Notes: generated from the letters alone by a model not told the origin. Counted from the stretch's first letter, positions 46,467-61,449 are shown. The stretch: DNA of 64,000 nucleotides from Silanimonas sp. (GCF_027530345.1 NZ_JAPZQK010000019.1:124001-188000), one strand, 5' to 3'. Translations and numbers: made by a program.

Positions 46467-49400
46467 GCATCGCTGCCCGTACTCCCACGCTGATCGCCGC
46501 GGCGCTGCTGACGCTGTCGGCCGGATTCTCCTCGCCCGCGAATGCCCAAGCGGCCGCTCTCTCGATCTCGCAGGAGCCGCTGTACATCACCAATCGCATC
46601 AAGCCGGCCTTCATCATGGCCATCGACGACTCGGGCTCGATGCAGTGGGAGACGCTTTTCGCCGTTCAAGAAGGGGACGCAACTTGGGGCCGGGCGCCGT
46701 GGAACTCCTTTTACCATCCGACGGAGGTGCTGCCCAGCGGACGTCCGAGGCCTCTCCGTCCCGGCGAGCGCGCGGGCGGCCTGACGGACTATGTGGAACT
46801 GTTCAACTTCCCCGAGAGAGGGACGGCCCAAAACACGATTCCTCCGCTGCCGAACTTCGGCTTCGCAAGGGCGTTCGAGTTCAATCCTTCGGCCTTCAAC
46901 CCCAACGCGATCTATGCGCCGTGGGGTCGCGCCGACCGCACCTCTTGGGCCGATTCGACCCCGTCGGCGGCACTGGTCGACCCCCGGCTGACGGGGGGCA
47001 GGAGTTTCGACCTGACCGCCGATGTCCAGCAGGACGGCAACAACTGGCGATTTGATTTCGACAGAGGCATGGTGGTGCCGGCGGGCACCGTCTATTCGCG
47101 CAATGCGGGCAACACCTGCGACTTCGGTGGCACCGAGATCGGCGACACGGGGTGGTGGGAACTAGCGACCAACGTGACATCGATCCAACGTTGCGTTGCG
47201 GGTGTCCGCTACTTCCCGGCGACCTTCTACACGACCTCGCCGACCTTCCCGGGCTATACGGCCACGCCGCTGGCAATCGTCGACCCGGCCGGAGGGCCTC
47301 CCAACACCACCCTTTACCGGTACGAAATCAAGCCCGGGAACATGACGGAGGGTGCCTACGACGCCACGATCAAGAACTTCGCGAATTACTTCACCTACTA
47401 CCGCAACCGTAACTTGGCGATGGTTGCGGGCATCACCCGGGCCTTTCTCGACATCGACTTCATGCGGGTCGGGGCGTTCAGGATCAACAACCTGGTGGAC
47501 GTCACGATGTACGACATGGGGGTCCAAGCCGACCGGAATGCGTTTTACACCTTGGTGACGGCCTTCAACGGCAACGGAAGCACGCCCAACCGGTTCGCCG
47601 TTGACCATCTGGGCAACCAGTTCCGGCGTACCGGGGCGGGGGCGCCGGTGCAACTGGCCTGCCAGATGAATGCGGGCATGCTGTTCACCGACGGCTATTC
47701 GAGGAATGGCGGGCCGGACGACGTCGGTGACCTCGATGCCGACTTGGGAGCCCCGTTCGCCGATGCGTTCCCCAACAAGAAGGGCGACATCGTCGCGCAG
47801 CATTACATGCAGAACATCCGGTCGGATCTTACTGCCGGTCTGGTGAGGGTTCCTCCGGCCTGCTCGGGCCCCAACCCCGACCCCCGGCTTGACTGCCGAA
47901 CCGACCCCCACATGAATTTTTATGGCGTGACGCTCGGTGCCCTCGGGAACATTTATGGCGTCAACGCGGCAGCGACGGCCGATCCCTACGCCAATCCGCC
48001 GGCGTGGGCCGCGCGTTGCGATGATTGCCTCCCGACGATCGATGAGCTCTGGCAGGCGACCTTGACCGGTCGGGGCCGCTACATCAACGCGGCGTCGCCC
48101 CAGGCCATTTCCGAGGCGATGAACGATGTCGTCAACGCGGTGCTGGATTCGACCCAGCCCGTGGGCACCCCGCCGGTGGCGGGGGCCCGTGTCGGTACCG
48201 ATTCGGCCACCTACCAGACCGGGTTCGCCGTCCGCAACAATGCGCGCGATTGGGTGGGTAGCCTGGAGGCGTTCCGCATCAATGCGGACGGTTCGATCGG
48301 CACGCAGTTGTGGAGTGCCGAGTCGCTCCTGCCGTCGGCAAGCTCGCGCAACATCCTCGCCATGCACACCCCGGGGCCGACGGCCACGCGGAGCGTGGTG
48401 GAGTTCCTCGCCACGAACTTCGGCACGACCGAAGCCGACCGCGCGAGCGCCATCGGCGTGAGCCTGCCGTCATTCGAGTTGAACTACACCGCCGGCTCGA
48501 CGATGACGGATGCGTTCAACTACCTCCGCGGCGATCAGTCGAGCGAGCAGACGAACACGGTCCCCTTGGGCTTCCGGCCGCGGTCCGGTCGCTTGGGCGA
48601 CATCATCAATTCGACGGCGGAGGTCGAAACCAAGCGCAGCTTCTATCCGGCTTTCGATGCGCTGCCGGGTGCGGAAGGTACGGCTTATCGCGACTACCAA
48701 GCCAACAAGCGGGCCTCGTTCACCAACTCGGTCTATGTGGGTGCGAATGCCGGCATGCTGCATGCCTTCAACGCCGACACCGGTGCCGAGCTCTTCTCGT
48801 ACATCCCCAATGGTGCCATCGGCCAGATGGGGCTGCTGCTGGCCCGCAATTACCAGCATCGCTACTTCGTCGACGGGCACGTCAACGTCACGGATGCCGT
48901 GATCAATGGCAACTGGGGCACGGTGCTGCTCGGCACCATGGGACGTGGCGGGCGCTCGGTCTTCGCCATCAACGTCACCGACCCGACATCGGTCGATGAC
49001 GGCAAGGTGATGTGGGAGCTTCCGACGAACGACAACGACCTTGGTCTGGGCCTTGGTCGCGTCGAGGTGATGTACGGCGAGGATGGTGTTTGGTATGCGG
49101 TGTTCGGCAACGGCCTGAACAGCACCAACGCCGACCCGGTGCTGTACCTCGTGAATCTGTCCACGGGCGTGGTCACCCACCGCATCACCGCCGATGACGG
49201 CGGCGATTTGACCAACGGCCTGACGCGAATCGCCTTGGCGGATGTGAATGGTAATGGTCGCGTGGATGCCGTTTACGGCGGTGACTTCCAGGGCAACCTC
49301 TGGAAATTCGACCTCTCGTCGACGGCGAACAGCAGCTGGGTCGTGGGCTTGGCCGGCAACCCGCTGGCCCGTGCGCGCGACATCAACGAAGATCCGCAGC

Positions 49401-50215
49401 CGATCACGGGCGGCGTCACCGTTGCGAAAGGGCCCTCGGGCGGCGTCATGGTCAATTTCGGCACGGGCCGATACCTCACCGACACCGATGCGGTGGCTGG
49501 CGGTACCCAGCAGCTGCAGTCGCTCTACGGCGTCTGGGATCGCGGTACCGTCAGTGGCATCACTCGTGCGTCGCTAGAAGAGCAGCAGATTCTCACCCAG
49601 TTCGGCACCGGCAGTAACCTCGGGCGGACGCTCTCGAACAACCGGGTGGACTACGCGACCCAGAATGGCTGGTATCTCGACCTGCGCGTGGGCAGCGCGA
49701 CCCCGAACGGCGAGCGGATGATCGGCGACCCGCGAGTGATCGGCCAGACGATCACCATCCCGACCTCCGAACCGTCGGGCGACACCGAGTGCGCCCCCGG
49801 TCTTCTCACCTGGGGTTATCGTCTGGATCTCTACTCTGGTGGCCCCGTGCTCAATCGCATGGAGCGTCCGGGGGGGAGCGCGGTTTGCGCGACGACGGGG
49901 TGTGGTGGCCTGCTGGTTCAGACTGGCGGCGCGCCGGTGACGGGTAGTTCGGTGGTCCAGCCGCAGCGCCCGTGCCGCCGTGGTATCGACCCGGAGTGCC
50001 CGGCGATCGCTGACCCCGCGGTCATCGAGGCGGAGTGCGGCAGCCCCAATCCGGACGACCCCACGTTCAATCCCGCCTATGACACCTGCGTCGACACGGA
50101 AACGGCGGGCGGCAACGAGGCGCTGGTTTGCTCGATCAGTAATCCGATCGGCACCCAGGACTTCGGCGGCGAACCGCAGGTCTGTGGTCGCCAGTCGTGG
50201 CGACAGGTCCGCTGA
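46463..50215 (+). CDS. pilY1: Pilus tip-associated adhesin PilY1
   Basis: A 1250-residue secreted protein with a signal peptide (about 1-28, ending SSPANAQA). The N-terminal half holds a von Willebrand A-like region with the MIDAS-type D55-D-S-G-S-M60. The C-terminal half is the conserved PilY1 beta-propeller, with an EF-hand-like calcium loop D927-V-N-G-N-G-R-V-D935 followed by YGGDFQGNLWKFDL. PilY1 caps the pilus, promotes extension, and acts in adhesion and surface sensing. The C-terminal 100 residues are Cys- and Pro-rich. Codon use between about 46.6 and 48 kb is less GC-biased than in neighbours, as often seen in variable adhesin regions. Confidence 0.92.
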   Translation: MSIAARTPTLIAAALLTLSAGFSSPANAQAAALSISQEPLYITNRIKPAFIMAIDDSGSMQWETLFAVQEGDATWGRAPWNSFYHPTEVLPSGRPRPLRPGERAGGLTDYVELFNFPERGTAQNTIPPLPNFGFARAFEFNPSAFNPNAIYAPWGRADRTSWADSTPSAALVDPRLTGGRSFDLTADVQQDGNNWRFDFDRGMVVPAGTVYSRNAGNTCDFGGTEIGDTGWWELATNVTSIQRCVAGVRYFPATFYTTSPTFPGYTATPLAIVDPAGGPPNTTLYRYEIKPGNMTEGAYDATIKNFANYFTYYRNRNLAMVAGITRAFLDIDFMRVGAFRINNLVDVTMYDMGVQADRNAFYTLVTAFNGNGSTPNRFAVDHLGNQFRRTGAGAPVQLACQMNAGMLFTDGYSRNGGPDDVGDLDADLGAPFADAFPNKKGDIVAQHYMQNIRSDLTAGLVRVPPACSGPNPDPRLDCRTDPHMNFYGVTLGALGNIYGVNAAATADPYANPPAWAARCDDCLPTIDELWQATLTGRGRYINAASPQAISEAMNDVVNAVLDSTQPVGTPPVAGARVGTDSATYQTGFAVRNNARDWVGSLEAFRINADGSIGTQLWSAESLLPSASSRNILAMHTPGPTATRSVVEFLATNFGTTEADRASAIGVSLPSFELNYTAGSTMTDAFNYLRGDQSSEQTNTVPLGFRPRSGRLGDIINSTAEVETKRSFYPAFDALPGAEGTAYRDYQANKRASFTNSVYVGANAGMLHAFNADTGAELFSYIPNGAIGQMGLLLARNYQHRYFVDGHVNVTDAVINGNWGTVLLGTMGRGGRSVFAINVTDPTSVDDGKVMWELPTNDNDLGLGLGRVEVMYGEDGVWYAVFGNGLNSTNADPVLYLVNLSTGVVTHRITADDGGDLTNGLTRIALADVNGNGRVDAVYGGDFQGNLWKFDLSSTANSSWVVGLAGNPLARARDINEDPQPITGGVTVAKGPSGGVMVNFGTGRYLTDTDAVAGGTQQLQSLYGVWDRGTVSGITRASLEEQQILTQFGTGSNLGRTLSNNRVDYATQNGWYLDLRVGSATPNGERMIGDPRVIGQTITIPTSEPSGDTECAPGLLTWGYRLDLYSGGPVLNRMERPGGSAVCATTGCGGLLVQTGGAPVTGSSVVQPQRPCRRGIDPECPAIADPAVIEAECGSPNPDDPTFNPAYDTCVDTETAGGNEALVCSISNPIGTQDFGGEPQVCGRQSWRQVR

Positions 50216-50284
50216 CGGCCGTCATCCACCCACCCAAAGACCCGGGGCGGTTTTGCCGCCCCTTACCGCAGCAACGAGGGCGTC

Positions 50285-50695
50285 ATGAGCGTGCGCAAGG
50301 AAACCGGCTTCACCCTGATCGAACTGATGATCGTCGTGACGGTCATCGCCATCCTCGCCGCCGTGGCCTATCCGTCGTATCAGGCACAGGTGAGGAAAAG
50401 CAGAATGGGACAAGCTCAGGCTGATCTGCTTGAGCTCGCGCAGTTCATGGAGCGCTGCTTCGCCTCGAACAACACCTATGTCGGCTGCGCCTTGCCGTTC
50501 GCGACCTCGCCGCGCAATGGCATCCCGTACTACGAGATCCAATTCAACCCGGCGACTACGCGCACGGCATTCAATCTGCGGGCCGTCCCCCAGACCGCTG
50601 GTGGCCAAAACAGTCAGATTTGCGGCACGCTCGAGTTGAATGAGTCGGGAGTGAAACGCTTCGGCGCCCTTGGTACGCAAGCTGACTGCTGGTGA
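50285..50695 (+). CDS. pilE: Type IV pilin PilE-like minor pilin
   Basis: A 136-residue prepilin and last gene of the operon. Cleavage at G8|F9 with E13 (GFTLIELMIVVTVIAILAAV), then a helix and a small globular domain with four cysteines: two in MERCFASNNTYVGC and two framing the C-terminal loop (ICGTLEL ... QADCW). Length and position match the PilE minor pilin at the end of the Pseudomonas operon, not the major pilin PilA. A strong terminator follows. Confidence 0.88.
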   Translation: MSVRKETGFTLIELMIVVTVIAILAAVAYPSYQAQVRKSRMGQAQADLLELAQFMERCFASNNTYVGCALPFATSPRNGIPYYEIQFNPATTRTAFNLRAVPQTAGGQNSQICGTLELNESGVKRFGALGTQADCW

Positions 50696-50730
50696 GCCTG
50701 TCCCGCTTTCTGTACTCATGCCGCACGCCA

Positions 50731-50763
50731 ACAAAAAGCCCGCTTTCGCGGGCTTTTTGTTTC
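50731..50763. terminator. Intrinsic terminator between pilE and tRNA-Asn
   Basis: ACAAAAAGCCCGC (50731-50743) and GCGGGCTTTTTGT (50748-50760) form a perfect 13-base-pair stem with a TTTC loop, with U-runs on both sides. It should end the pilus transcript on the plus strand and the tRNA-Asn transcript on the minus strand. Confidence 0.9.
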
Positions 50764-50770
50764 TGCGTTT

Positions 50771-50847
50771 TGGCGCCCGAAGTTGGACTCGAACCAACGA
50801 CCCCCTGATTAACAGTCAAGTGCTCTAACCGGCTGAGCTATTCGGGC
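50771..50847 (-). tRNA. tRNA-Asn (anticodon GTT)
   Basis: A 77-base cloverleaf with encoded CCA. Acceptor stem GCCCGAA/TTCGGGC with discriminator G, D-loop AGCTCAGCCGGTTAGAGC, anticodon loop CTGTTAA (GTT, Asn) and T-arm GGTTCGAGTCC. It lies just before the pilE terminator, pointing left. Confidence 0.96.
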
Positions 50848-50856
50848 AGGGCGCAT

Positions 50857-50885
50857 ATTCTCGTTTCCCGGGCCGGGGACGTCAA
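50857..50885 (-). promoter_or_regulatory. Promoter of tRNA-Asn
   Basis: TTGACG (50885-50880 on the minus strand) and GAGAAT (50862-50857) are separated by 17 bases and end 10 bases before the tRNA 5' end. The region lies between the pseudopilin stop and the tRNA. Confidence 0.55.
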
Positions 50886-50899
50886 GCCCCGGCTGCCTT

Positions 50900-51433
50900 T
50901 CAGTCCGTCCCGCAGGCGGGGGTGTCGCGCCCCGCGGGTGCGGTACGCGTCCGCCCGCCGGTGTTGATCACCAGCAGCCGCAAGGCGTCCAGCGACTTGG
51001 CGCAGATGCGCAGGGTCGTGTTGCTGCCGGCCGAACGCCCGTCCGGGCGGAAGCCGATGACCGGGCGGTTCGCGCTGCCGACCATGTGCAGGCCGTTGAA
51101 GTCCTTTTCCTGCTGGACGCGAAGCACCGTTTCGCCAGGGGAGAGGTCGCGGTCGTAGTTGCGGTCCTCGAAGGTCATCGCGCCCGCGGACCAGGCGCCC
51201 CAGTCGAGGCAACGCGCGAAGTCTCGGGTTCGGCAGATGACGACCTGCTTTCGGCGGAATACCGCTTCGCTGCGGGCGAAGGCCAGTTCGGTCTGGAAGC
51301 GGTCGGCGACCGTCCGCGCCTTGGTCCGTTCGATGACGCCTTGGAAGGCGGGGACCGCTAGCCCGGCGAGCACGCCGATCAGGGCGACGCCGATCAGAAG
51401 TTCGGGGAGGGTGAGGCCTTGCTGTGCGCGCAT
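50900..51433 (-). CDS. GspH/FimT-family pseudopilin, second copy
   Basis: A 177-residue prepilin-like protein on the minus strand. [20 protein letters not shown] has a probable cleavage at G6|L7 with E11 at mature position 5, followed by the GspH signature region [24 protein letters not shown]. It starts 167 bases from uvrB in divergent orientation. It is separate from the main minor-pilin operon by tRNA-Asn and differs clearly from the FimT at 43.6 kb. It could be an alternative minor pilin or a type II secretion-like pseudopilin; the frame is open upstream of 51433 but looks non-coding. Confidence 0.85.
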   Translation of the reverse strand: MRAQQGLTLPELLIGVALIGVLAGLAVPAFQGVIERTKARTVADRFQTELAFARSEAVFRRKQVVICRTRDFARCLDWGAWSAGAMTFEDRNYDRDLSPGETVLRVQQEKDFNGLHMVGSANRPVIGFRPDGRSAGSNTTLRICAKSLDALRLLVINTGGRTRTAPAGRDTPACGTD

Positions 51434-51600
51434 CGGGACGTCCTTGTGGTCCGTGGGGGGAATGCGGAGAGGGCGAGGCCATCCTCCCCGGGGCGAGCGC
51501 CCCGGGCTGTCATCCGCGGGCCTCGGGTGCTGTAGGAATTCCACGCGGTCTGCTCGCACGCGGCACCTATACTCCCGCGTTGCCCCATCCACCCCCGCCG

Positions 51601-53637
<2,037 letters not shown>

Positions 53638-53666
53638 GCCCTCGCGCCGGCCGGGCCTCCACGGGC

Positions 53667-53695
53667 TTGCCCGGCTGCGCCACCCCCGGTATAGT
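53667..53695 (+). promoter_or_regulatory. Promoter of tRNA-Val
   Basis: TTGCCC at 53667-53672 and TATAGT at 53690-53695 are separated by 17 bases. The predicted start is about 25 bases before the tRNA. Confidence 0.65.
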
Positions 53696-53728
53696 GCGCG
53701 ACTCGGCGGAGCCCTTGGGCTCCAGCTC

Positions 53729-53803
53729 GGGCGGTTAGCTCAGCGGTAGAGCACTACCTTGACATGGTAGGGGTCACAGGTTCGAACCCTGTACCGCCCA
53801 CCA
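53729..53803 (+). tRNA. tRNA-Val (anticodon GAC)
   Basis: A 75-base cloverleaf with encoded CCA. Acceptor GGGCGGT/ACCGCCC, discriminator A, anticodon stem CTACC/GGTAG with loop TTGACAT (GAC, Val) and T-arm AGGTTCGAACCCT. It stands between uvrB and thrS with its own promoter. Confidence 0.97.
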
Positions 53804-53902
53804 AAACATGTCGACCAGAGAGACGTAGTTCGAACGAACACGATCACCATGACGCGCAACGGAATCCATCGCTGAATCCCGCGCAGTCCCTCTGGATCCT
53901 TG

Positions 53903-53931
53903 AAAGGGCGCCTGTGCGCCCTTTTTTCTTT
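53903..53931 (+). terminator. Intrinsic terminator between tRNA-Val and thrS
   Basis: AAAGGGCGC (53903-53911) and GCGCCCTTT (53916-53924) form a nine-base-pair stem with a CTGT loop followed by TTTCTTTT. It lies 32 bases before the thrS ATG, so it is either the tRNA terminator or part of a thrS leader control. Confidence 0.8.
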
Positions 53932-53963
53932 TCCGATTTCCCGAATTCCGAGCCCCGCCGCCC

Positions 53964-55871
53964 ATGATCGCCATCACGCTTCCCGACGGTTCGCAGCGCC
54001 AGTACGAGCCCGGCACCACGGTTGCCGACGTCGCCGCCAGCATTGGCGCGGGCCTCGCCAAGGCCACGCTGGCCGGCAAGGTCGACGGCAAGCTGGTCGA
54101 TGCCAGCTTCCCGCTGCAGGCCGACGCTTCGCTAGAGATCGTCACCGAGAAGCACGCCGATGCCCTCGACGTGCTGCGCCATTCCACCGCCCACCTGCTG
54201 GCCCAGGCCGTGCAGCGCCTGTACCCGGGCGCGCAGGTGACCATCGGCCCGGTCATCGACAACGGCTTCTACTACGACTTCGCCTACGAGCGCGCCTTCA
54301 CCCCGGACGACCTGCCGAAGATCGAAGCCGAGATGGCGAAGATCGTCGGCGAGCAGCTGCCGGTAGCGCGTGCGCTGAAGTCGCGTGACGAGGCCGTGGC
54401 CTTCTTCAAGGGCTTGGGCGAGCACTACAAGGCGGAGATCATCGAATCGATCCCGGCCACCGAGGACCTCTCGCTCTACTCGCAGGGCGAGTTCACCGAC
54501 CTCTGCCGCGGCCCGCACGTACCGAACACCGGCAAGCTGCGCGCCTTCAAGCTGATGAAGGTGGCCGGCGCCTATTGGCGCGGTGATTCGAACAACCAGA
54601 TGCTGAGCCGCATCTACGGCACCGCCTGGCTGAACGACAAGGACCTCAAGGCCTACCTGACCCAGCTCGAGGAGGCCGAGAAGCGCGACCACCGCAAGAT
54701 CGGTAAGGCGCAGAGCCTCTTCCACGTGCAGGAGGAGGGGCCGGGGCTCGTCTTCTGGCATCCGAAGGGCTGGCGCCTGTGGCAGGTCGTCGAGCAGTAC
54801 ATGCGCCGCGTGTACCGCGATTCCGGCTATCAGGAAGTGCGCTGCCCTCAGGTGCTCGACGTCTCGCTGTGGAAGAAGTCCGGCCACTGGGACAACTACC
54901 AGAACAACATGTTCTTCACCGAGTCGGAGAAGCGCACCTACGCGCTGAAGCCGATGAATTGCCCGGGCCACGTGCAGGTCTTCAACCAGGGCCTGCACAG
55001 CTACCGCGACCTGCCGATCCGCTACGGCGAATTCGGCGCCTGCCACCGCAACGAGCCCTCGGGCGCGCTGCACGGGATCATGCGCGTGCGCGGCTTCACC
55101 CAGGACGACGGGCACATCTTCTGCACCGAGGACCAGATCGAGGCCGAAGTCACCGCCTTCCACCAGCAGGCGATGAAGGTCTACGCCGACTTCGGCTTCA
55201 GTGAGATCGCGATGAAGATCGCGCTGCGCCCCGAACCGCGCCTCGGCGACGACGCCACCTGGGACAAGGCCGAGAACGCCCTCCGCGCCGCCCTGCGCGC
55301 TGCCGGGGTCGAGTGGGAGGAGCTGCCGGGCGAGGGTGCCTTCTACGGCCCGAAGATCGAGTACCACATGCGCGATTCGATCGGCCGCGGCTGGCAGGTC
55401 GGCACCATGCAGGTCGATTTCATGATGCCGCAGCGCCTCGGCGCCGAGTACGTCGACGAATCCTCGACCAAGCGCCACCCGGTCATGCTGCACCGGGCCA
55501 TCGTCGGCTCGATGGAGCGCTTCATCGGCATCCTGATCGAAAACCATGCCGGCGCCTTCCCCGCTTGGCTGGCCCCGATCCAGGCCGTGGCGATGAATAT
55601 CACCGACGCGCAGGCCGATTACGTGGCCGAGGTCAGGAAAACCCTTATGAATCAAGGCTTCCGGGTCGAATCCGATTTGCGGAACGAGAAAATCGGCTAT
55701 AAGATCCGCGAGCACACGCTGCAGAAGGTCCCGTATTTGCTGGTCGTTGGCGACCGCGAGAAGGAAACCGGGACCATCGCCGTGCGTACCCGCGAAGGCG
55801 TCGACCTCGGGTCGATGCCGGTTGCGGAGTTCGCCGCGAAGCTGGCAGCTGAGAACGGTCCCGCCGCCTGA
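53964..55871 (+). CDS. thrS: Threonine-tRNA ligase
   Basis: A 635-residue class II synthetase. Domains: TGS (1-61), editing domain with [11 protein letters not shown], and the catalytic core with the zinc ligand C333 in [31 protein letters not shown], and the anticodon-binding C-terminal domain (about 535-635). Length is near E. coli (642). It opens the conserved translation operon thrS-infC-rpmI-rplT-pheS-pheT-ihfA. In E. coli thrS represses its own translation through a tRNA-like leader; here only 92 bases separate it from the preceding hairpin. Confidence 0.97.
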   Translation: MIAITLPDGSQRQYEPGTTVADVAASIGAGLAKATLAGKVDGKLVDASFPLQADASLEIVTEKHADALDVLRHSTAHLLAQAVQRLYPGAQVTIGPVIDNGFYYDFAYERAFTPDDLPKIEAEMAKIVGEQLPVARALKSRDEAVAFFKGLGEHYKAEIIESIPATEDLSLYSQGEFTDLCRGPHVPNTGKLRAFKLMKVAGAYWRGDSNNQMLSRIYGTAWLNDKDLKAYLTQLEEAEKRDHRKIGKAQSLFHVQEEGPGLVFWHPKGWRLWQVVEQYMRRVYRDSGYQEVRCPQVLDVSLWKKSGHWDNYQNNMFFTESEKRTYALKPMNCPGHVQVFNQGLHSYRDLPIRYGEFGACHRNEPSGALHGIMRVRGFTQDDGHIFCTEDQIEAEVTAFHQQAMKVYADFGFSEIAMKIALRPEPRLGDDATWDKAENALRAALRAAGVEWEELPGEGAFYGPKIEYHMRDSIGRGWQVGTMQVDFMMPQRLGAEYVDESSTKRHPVMLHRAIVGSMERFIGILIENHAGAFPAWLAPIQAVAMNITDAQADYVAEVRKTLMNQGFRVESDLRNEKIGYKIREHTLQKVPYLLVVGDREKETGTIAVRTREGVDLGSMPVAEFAAKLAAENGPAA

Positions 55872-55904
55872 GCGTCGGGTTGAAGCACCCCTGGAGACTG
55901 CCCC

Positions 55905-56426
55905 ATCAGTACTGAAAAACCCAATCGCAAGAACCTCGAGATCCGCGTCCCGCGCGTGCGCGTGATCGGCGCGGAAGGCGAGAACGTCGGTGTCCTGTCG
56001 CGCGATGAAGCGCTGCGCATGGCCGAAGACGCCGGCCTCGACCTCGTCGAGATCCAGCCGAACGTCGATCCGCCGGTGTGCCGGATCATGGATTTCGGCA
56101 AGTTCCGCTTCGAGATGCAGAAGAAGGCCTCGGCGGCCAAGAAGAAGCAGAAGCAGGTCGAGATCAAGGAACTGAAGTTCCGTCCGACCACCGACGTCGG
56201 CGACTACGACGTCAAGCTTCGCAACATCCGCCGGTTCCTCGAGGAAGGCGACAAGGTCAAGATCAACATCCGCTTCCGCGGTCGCGAGATGAGCCATCAG
56301 GAGCTCGGCATCGCGATGGCGGCCAAGATCGAAGCCGACCTGGCCGACGAGATCATCGTCGAGTCGCGTCCGCGCCTCGAAGGCCGCCAGATGGTGATGA
56401 TGCTGGCGCCGAAGAAGAAGGTCTGA
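55905..56426 (+). CDS. infC: Translation initiation factor IF-3, ATC start codon
   Basis: A 173-residue factor that prevents early subunit joining and checks the start codon. No ATG or GTG gives a full-length protein. In the same frame an ATC at 55905 follows a good ribosome site (CTGGAG, 8 bases spacing), and translation continues [21 protein letters not shown], the expected N-terminus; an in-frame stop at 55881 bounds it. The first GTG (55956) would cut off 17 residues of the N-terminal domain. infC uses AUU in E. coli for self-repression, so a rare start fits. [12 protein letters not shown] and [13 protein letters not shown] are family signatures. Confidence 0.9.
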   Translation: MSTEKPNRKNLEIRVPRVRVIGAEGENVGVLSRDEALRMAEDAGLDLVEIQPNVDPPVCRIMDFGKFRFEMQKKASAAKKKQKQVEIKELKFRPTTDVGDYDVKLRNIRRFLEEGDKVKINIRFRGREMSHQELGIAMAAKIEADLADEIIVESRPRLEGRQMVMMLAPKKKV

Positions 56427-56490
56427 GGCCGGATCCGGCCGAGGGGCTCCAGCCCCTGCCGGGTTCCCCGACGCTTGCTGAACCCCGGAG

Positions 56491-56522
56491 CGCCCGCCTT
56501 GCCATGGCGGGCGTTTCTGTTT
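56491..56522 (+). terminator. Terminator hairpin between infC and rpmI
   Basis: CGCCCGCC (56491-56498) and GGCGGGCG (56506-56513) form an eight-base-pair stem with a TTGCCAT loop and are followed by TTTCTGTTTC. It would partly uncouple rpmI-rplT from thrS-infC transcription. Confidence 0.75.
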
Positions 56523-56528
56523 CATAAT
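56499..56528 (+). promoter_or_regulatory. Candidate rpmI promoter nested in the infC terminator
   Basis: TTGCCA (56499-56504, in the terminator loop) and CATAAT (56523-56528) are 18 bases apart. Transcription would give rpmI a leader of about 130 bases (to 56665) that contains a CCCGC/GCGGG hairpin near 56537-56550. The leader could carry L20 autoregulation, as known for rpmI-rplT elsewhere. Confidence 0.5.
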
Positions 56529-56665
56529 TCATGGTTCCCGCATTGCGGGAGAGGATCCCCGGAGCATCGCGATGAGCGAGGCCCGGTTACCGCCGGTTCG
56601 GGCAGGAAGGAAAGCACGGTTCACGCCGTCGCCCGGCCAGTAAAAGCACTCCGAAAGGACCCGTT

Positions 56666-56863
56666 ATGCCCAAGATCAAGACCAACCGGGCTGCCGCCAA
56701 GCGTTTCCGCAAGACGGCCTCCGGCAAGTACAAGTGCGGCCACGCCAACCGTAGCCACATCCTCACCAAGAAAGCGACCAAGCGGAAGCGCAACCTGCGG
56801 CAGACGAACCATGTTCGTGCCGAGGACGCGGGCCGTCTGGATCGCATGCTGCCGTATCTCTGA
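56666..56863 (+). CDS. rpmI: 50S ribosomal protein bL35
   Basis: A 65-residue, highly basic ribosomal protein ([20 protein letters not shown], then [19 protein letters not shown]). The length equals the family norm. A ribosome site GAAAGGA lies just before the ATG. rplT follows after 13 bases; the two are usually co-translated and repressed by L20. Confidence 0.97.
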
Positions 56864-56876
56864 GGAGGACTGACCC

Positions 56877-57236
56877 ATGGCACGAGTTAAGCGTGGTGTC
56901 ACGGCGCGCCGCCGTCACAAGAAAGTCATTGCCGCTGCGAAGGGCTACTACAACGCCCGCCGCAAGGTGTTCCGCGTCGCCAAGCAGGCCGTCACCAAGG
57001 CCCAGCAGTACGCGTACATCGGCCGTAAGCGCAAGAAGCGCGATTTCCGTTCGCTGTGGATCGTCCGCATCAATGCGGCGGCCCGCCTGAACGGCTTGAG
57101 CTATTCCCGCCTGATGAACGGCCTCAAGAAGGCCAACGTCACGCTGGACCGCAAGGCCCTGGCCGACCTGGCCATCCACGACGCGGCGGCCTTTACGGCC
57201 GTGGCGGAGCAGGCCAAGCGCGCTCTCGCGGCGTAA
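56877..57236 (+). CDS. rplT: 50S ribosomal protein bL20
   Basis: A 119-residue early-assembly ribosomal protein. The extended basic N-terminus ([37 protein letters not shown]) and the globular end ([20 protein letters not shown]) are typical. GAGGAG lies eight bases before the ATG. A terminator follows 56 bases after the stop, before pheS. Confidence 0.97.
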   Translation: MARVKRGVTARRRHKKVIAAAKGYYNARRKVFRVAKQAVTKAQQYAYIGRKRKKRDFRSLWIVRINAAARLNGLSYSRLMNGLKKANVTLDRKALADLAIHDAAAFTAVAEQAKRALAA

Positions 57237-57291
57237 AGCGGACACTGCATCGGCGGCGCCTCGGCGTGGCCTGATGCGGCAAGCGAACGCG

Positions 57292-57327
57292 AAAGGGAAG
57301 GGCGCAAGTCCTTCCCTTTTGTTTTTT
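57292..57327 (+). terminator. Intrinsic terminator between rplT and pheS
   Basis: AAAGGGAAGG (57292-57301) and CCTTCCCTTT (57310-57319) form a ten-base-pair stem followed by TGTTTTTT. In E. coli pheST is attenuated behind a Phe-rich leader peptide. I could not find such a peptide here, so this is called a plain terminator or partial read-through control. Confidence 0.85.
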
Positions 57328-57358
57328 CCGGGCCCCGGATGCGTGATCGGGCCCATGA

Positions 57359-60756
<3,398 letters not shown>

Positions 60757-60770
60757 CCTGAGGGGGCGAC

Positions 60771-61070
60771 GTGGCACTGACCAAGGCCGAAATGGCGGAG
60801 CGACTGTTCGAGGACGTGGGCCTCAACAAGCGTGAGGCCAAGGAGTTCGTCGATGCGTTCTTCGACGTCCTTCGGCTGTCGCTTGAGCAGGGCAAGCAAG
60901 TGAAGCTGTCCGGTTTCGGCAATTTCGACCTGCGCCGCAAGAACGAGCGGCCGGGTCGCAACCCGAAGACCGGTGAGGAAATCCCGATTCTTGCGCGGAC
61001 CGTCGTGACGTTCCGCCCGGGCCAGAAGCTGAAGGAGCGCGTGGACGCCTATGCTGGACCCGGGAAGTAA
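60771..61070 (+). CDS. ihfA: Integration host factor subunit alpha
   Basis: A 99-residue DNA-bending protein that pairs with IhfB. It starts with GTG at 60771, preceded by GAGGGGG. The HU/IHF signature [20 protein letters not shown] carries the beta-arm with the intercalating Pro ([10 protein letters not shown]). pheT-ihfA order is conserved in gammaproteobacteria. Its last 20 bases overlap the merR-family gene in another frame. IHF is often required by tyrosine integrases such as the one downstream. Confidence 0.96.
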   Translation: MALTKAEMAERLFEDVGLNKREAKEFVDAFFDVLRLSLEQGKQVKLSGFGNFDLRRKNERPGRNPKTGEEIPILARTVVTFRPGQKLKERVDAYAGPGK

Positions 61071-61449
61071 TCGCGAGCTGCCGCCGATCCCGGCGAAGCG
61101 CTACTTCACCATCGGTGAGGTGGCGGAGCTCTGCGACGTCAAGCCGCACGTTCTGCGCTATTGGGAAACCGAATTCCCGACGCTGAAGCCGGTGAAGCGC
61201 CGCGGCAACCGTCGCTACTACCAGCGCGCCGACGTGCTGGTGATCCGCCAGATCCGCGGCTTGCTGTACGAAGAGGGTTACACCATCGGTGGCGCACGCC
61301 TGCGCATCGATACCGAGAAGCAGGCACCGGCGGCGAAAGCCAAGGCTGCCAGCGCGGCTTCCGAGCCCGCGTCCGCGGGCATCGATGTGGCGCTGCTTCG
61401 CGAAGTGCGCGAAGAGCTCGAATCGGTGCTCGCGCTGCTGCGTTCTTGA
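61051..61449 (+). CDS. MerR-family transcriptional regulator
   Basis: A 132-residue regulator with an N-terminal winged helix-turn-helix ([26 protein letters not shown] at about 18-44, then [31 protein letters not shown]) and a short C-terminal helix ([16 protein letters not shown]) likely for dimerisation. There are no clustered Cys ligands, so it is not a metal sensor of the MerR type. It is the conserved neighbour between ihfA and tRNA-Pro in this group; its targets are unknown. Confidence 0.9.
   Translation: MLDPGSNRELPPIPAKRYFTIGEVAELCDVKPHVLRYWETEFPTLKPVKRRGNRRYYQRADVLVIRQIRGLLYEEGYTIGGARLRIDTEKQAPAAKAKAASAASEPASAGIDVALLREVREELESVLALLRS

Noticed and set aside
55956-56426. infC starting at the GTG at 55956
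   Set aside because: It has no ribosome site and would delete 17 conserved N-terminal residues, while ATC at 55905 has both.
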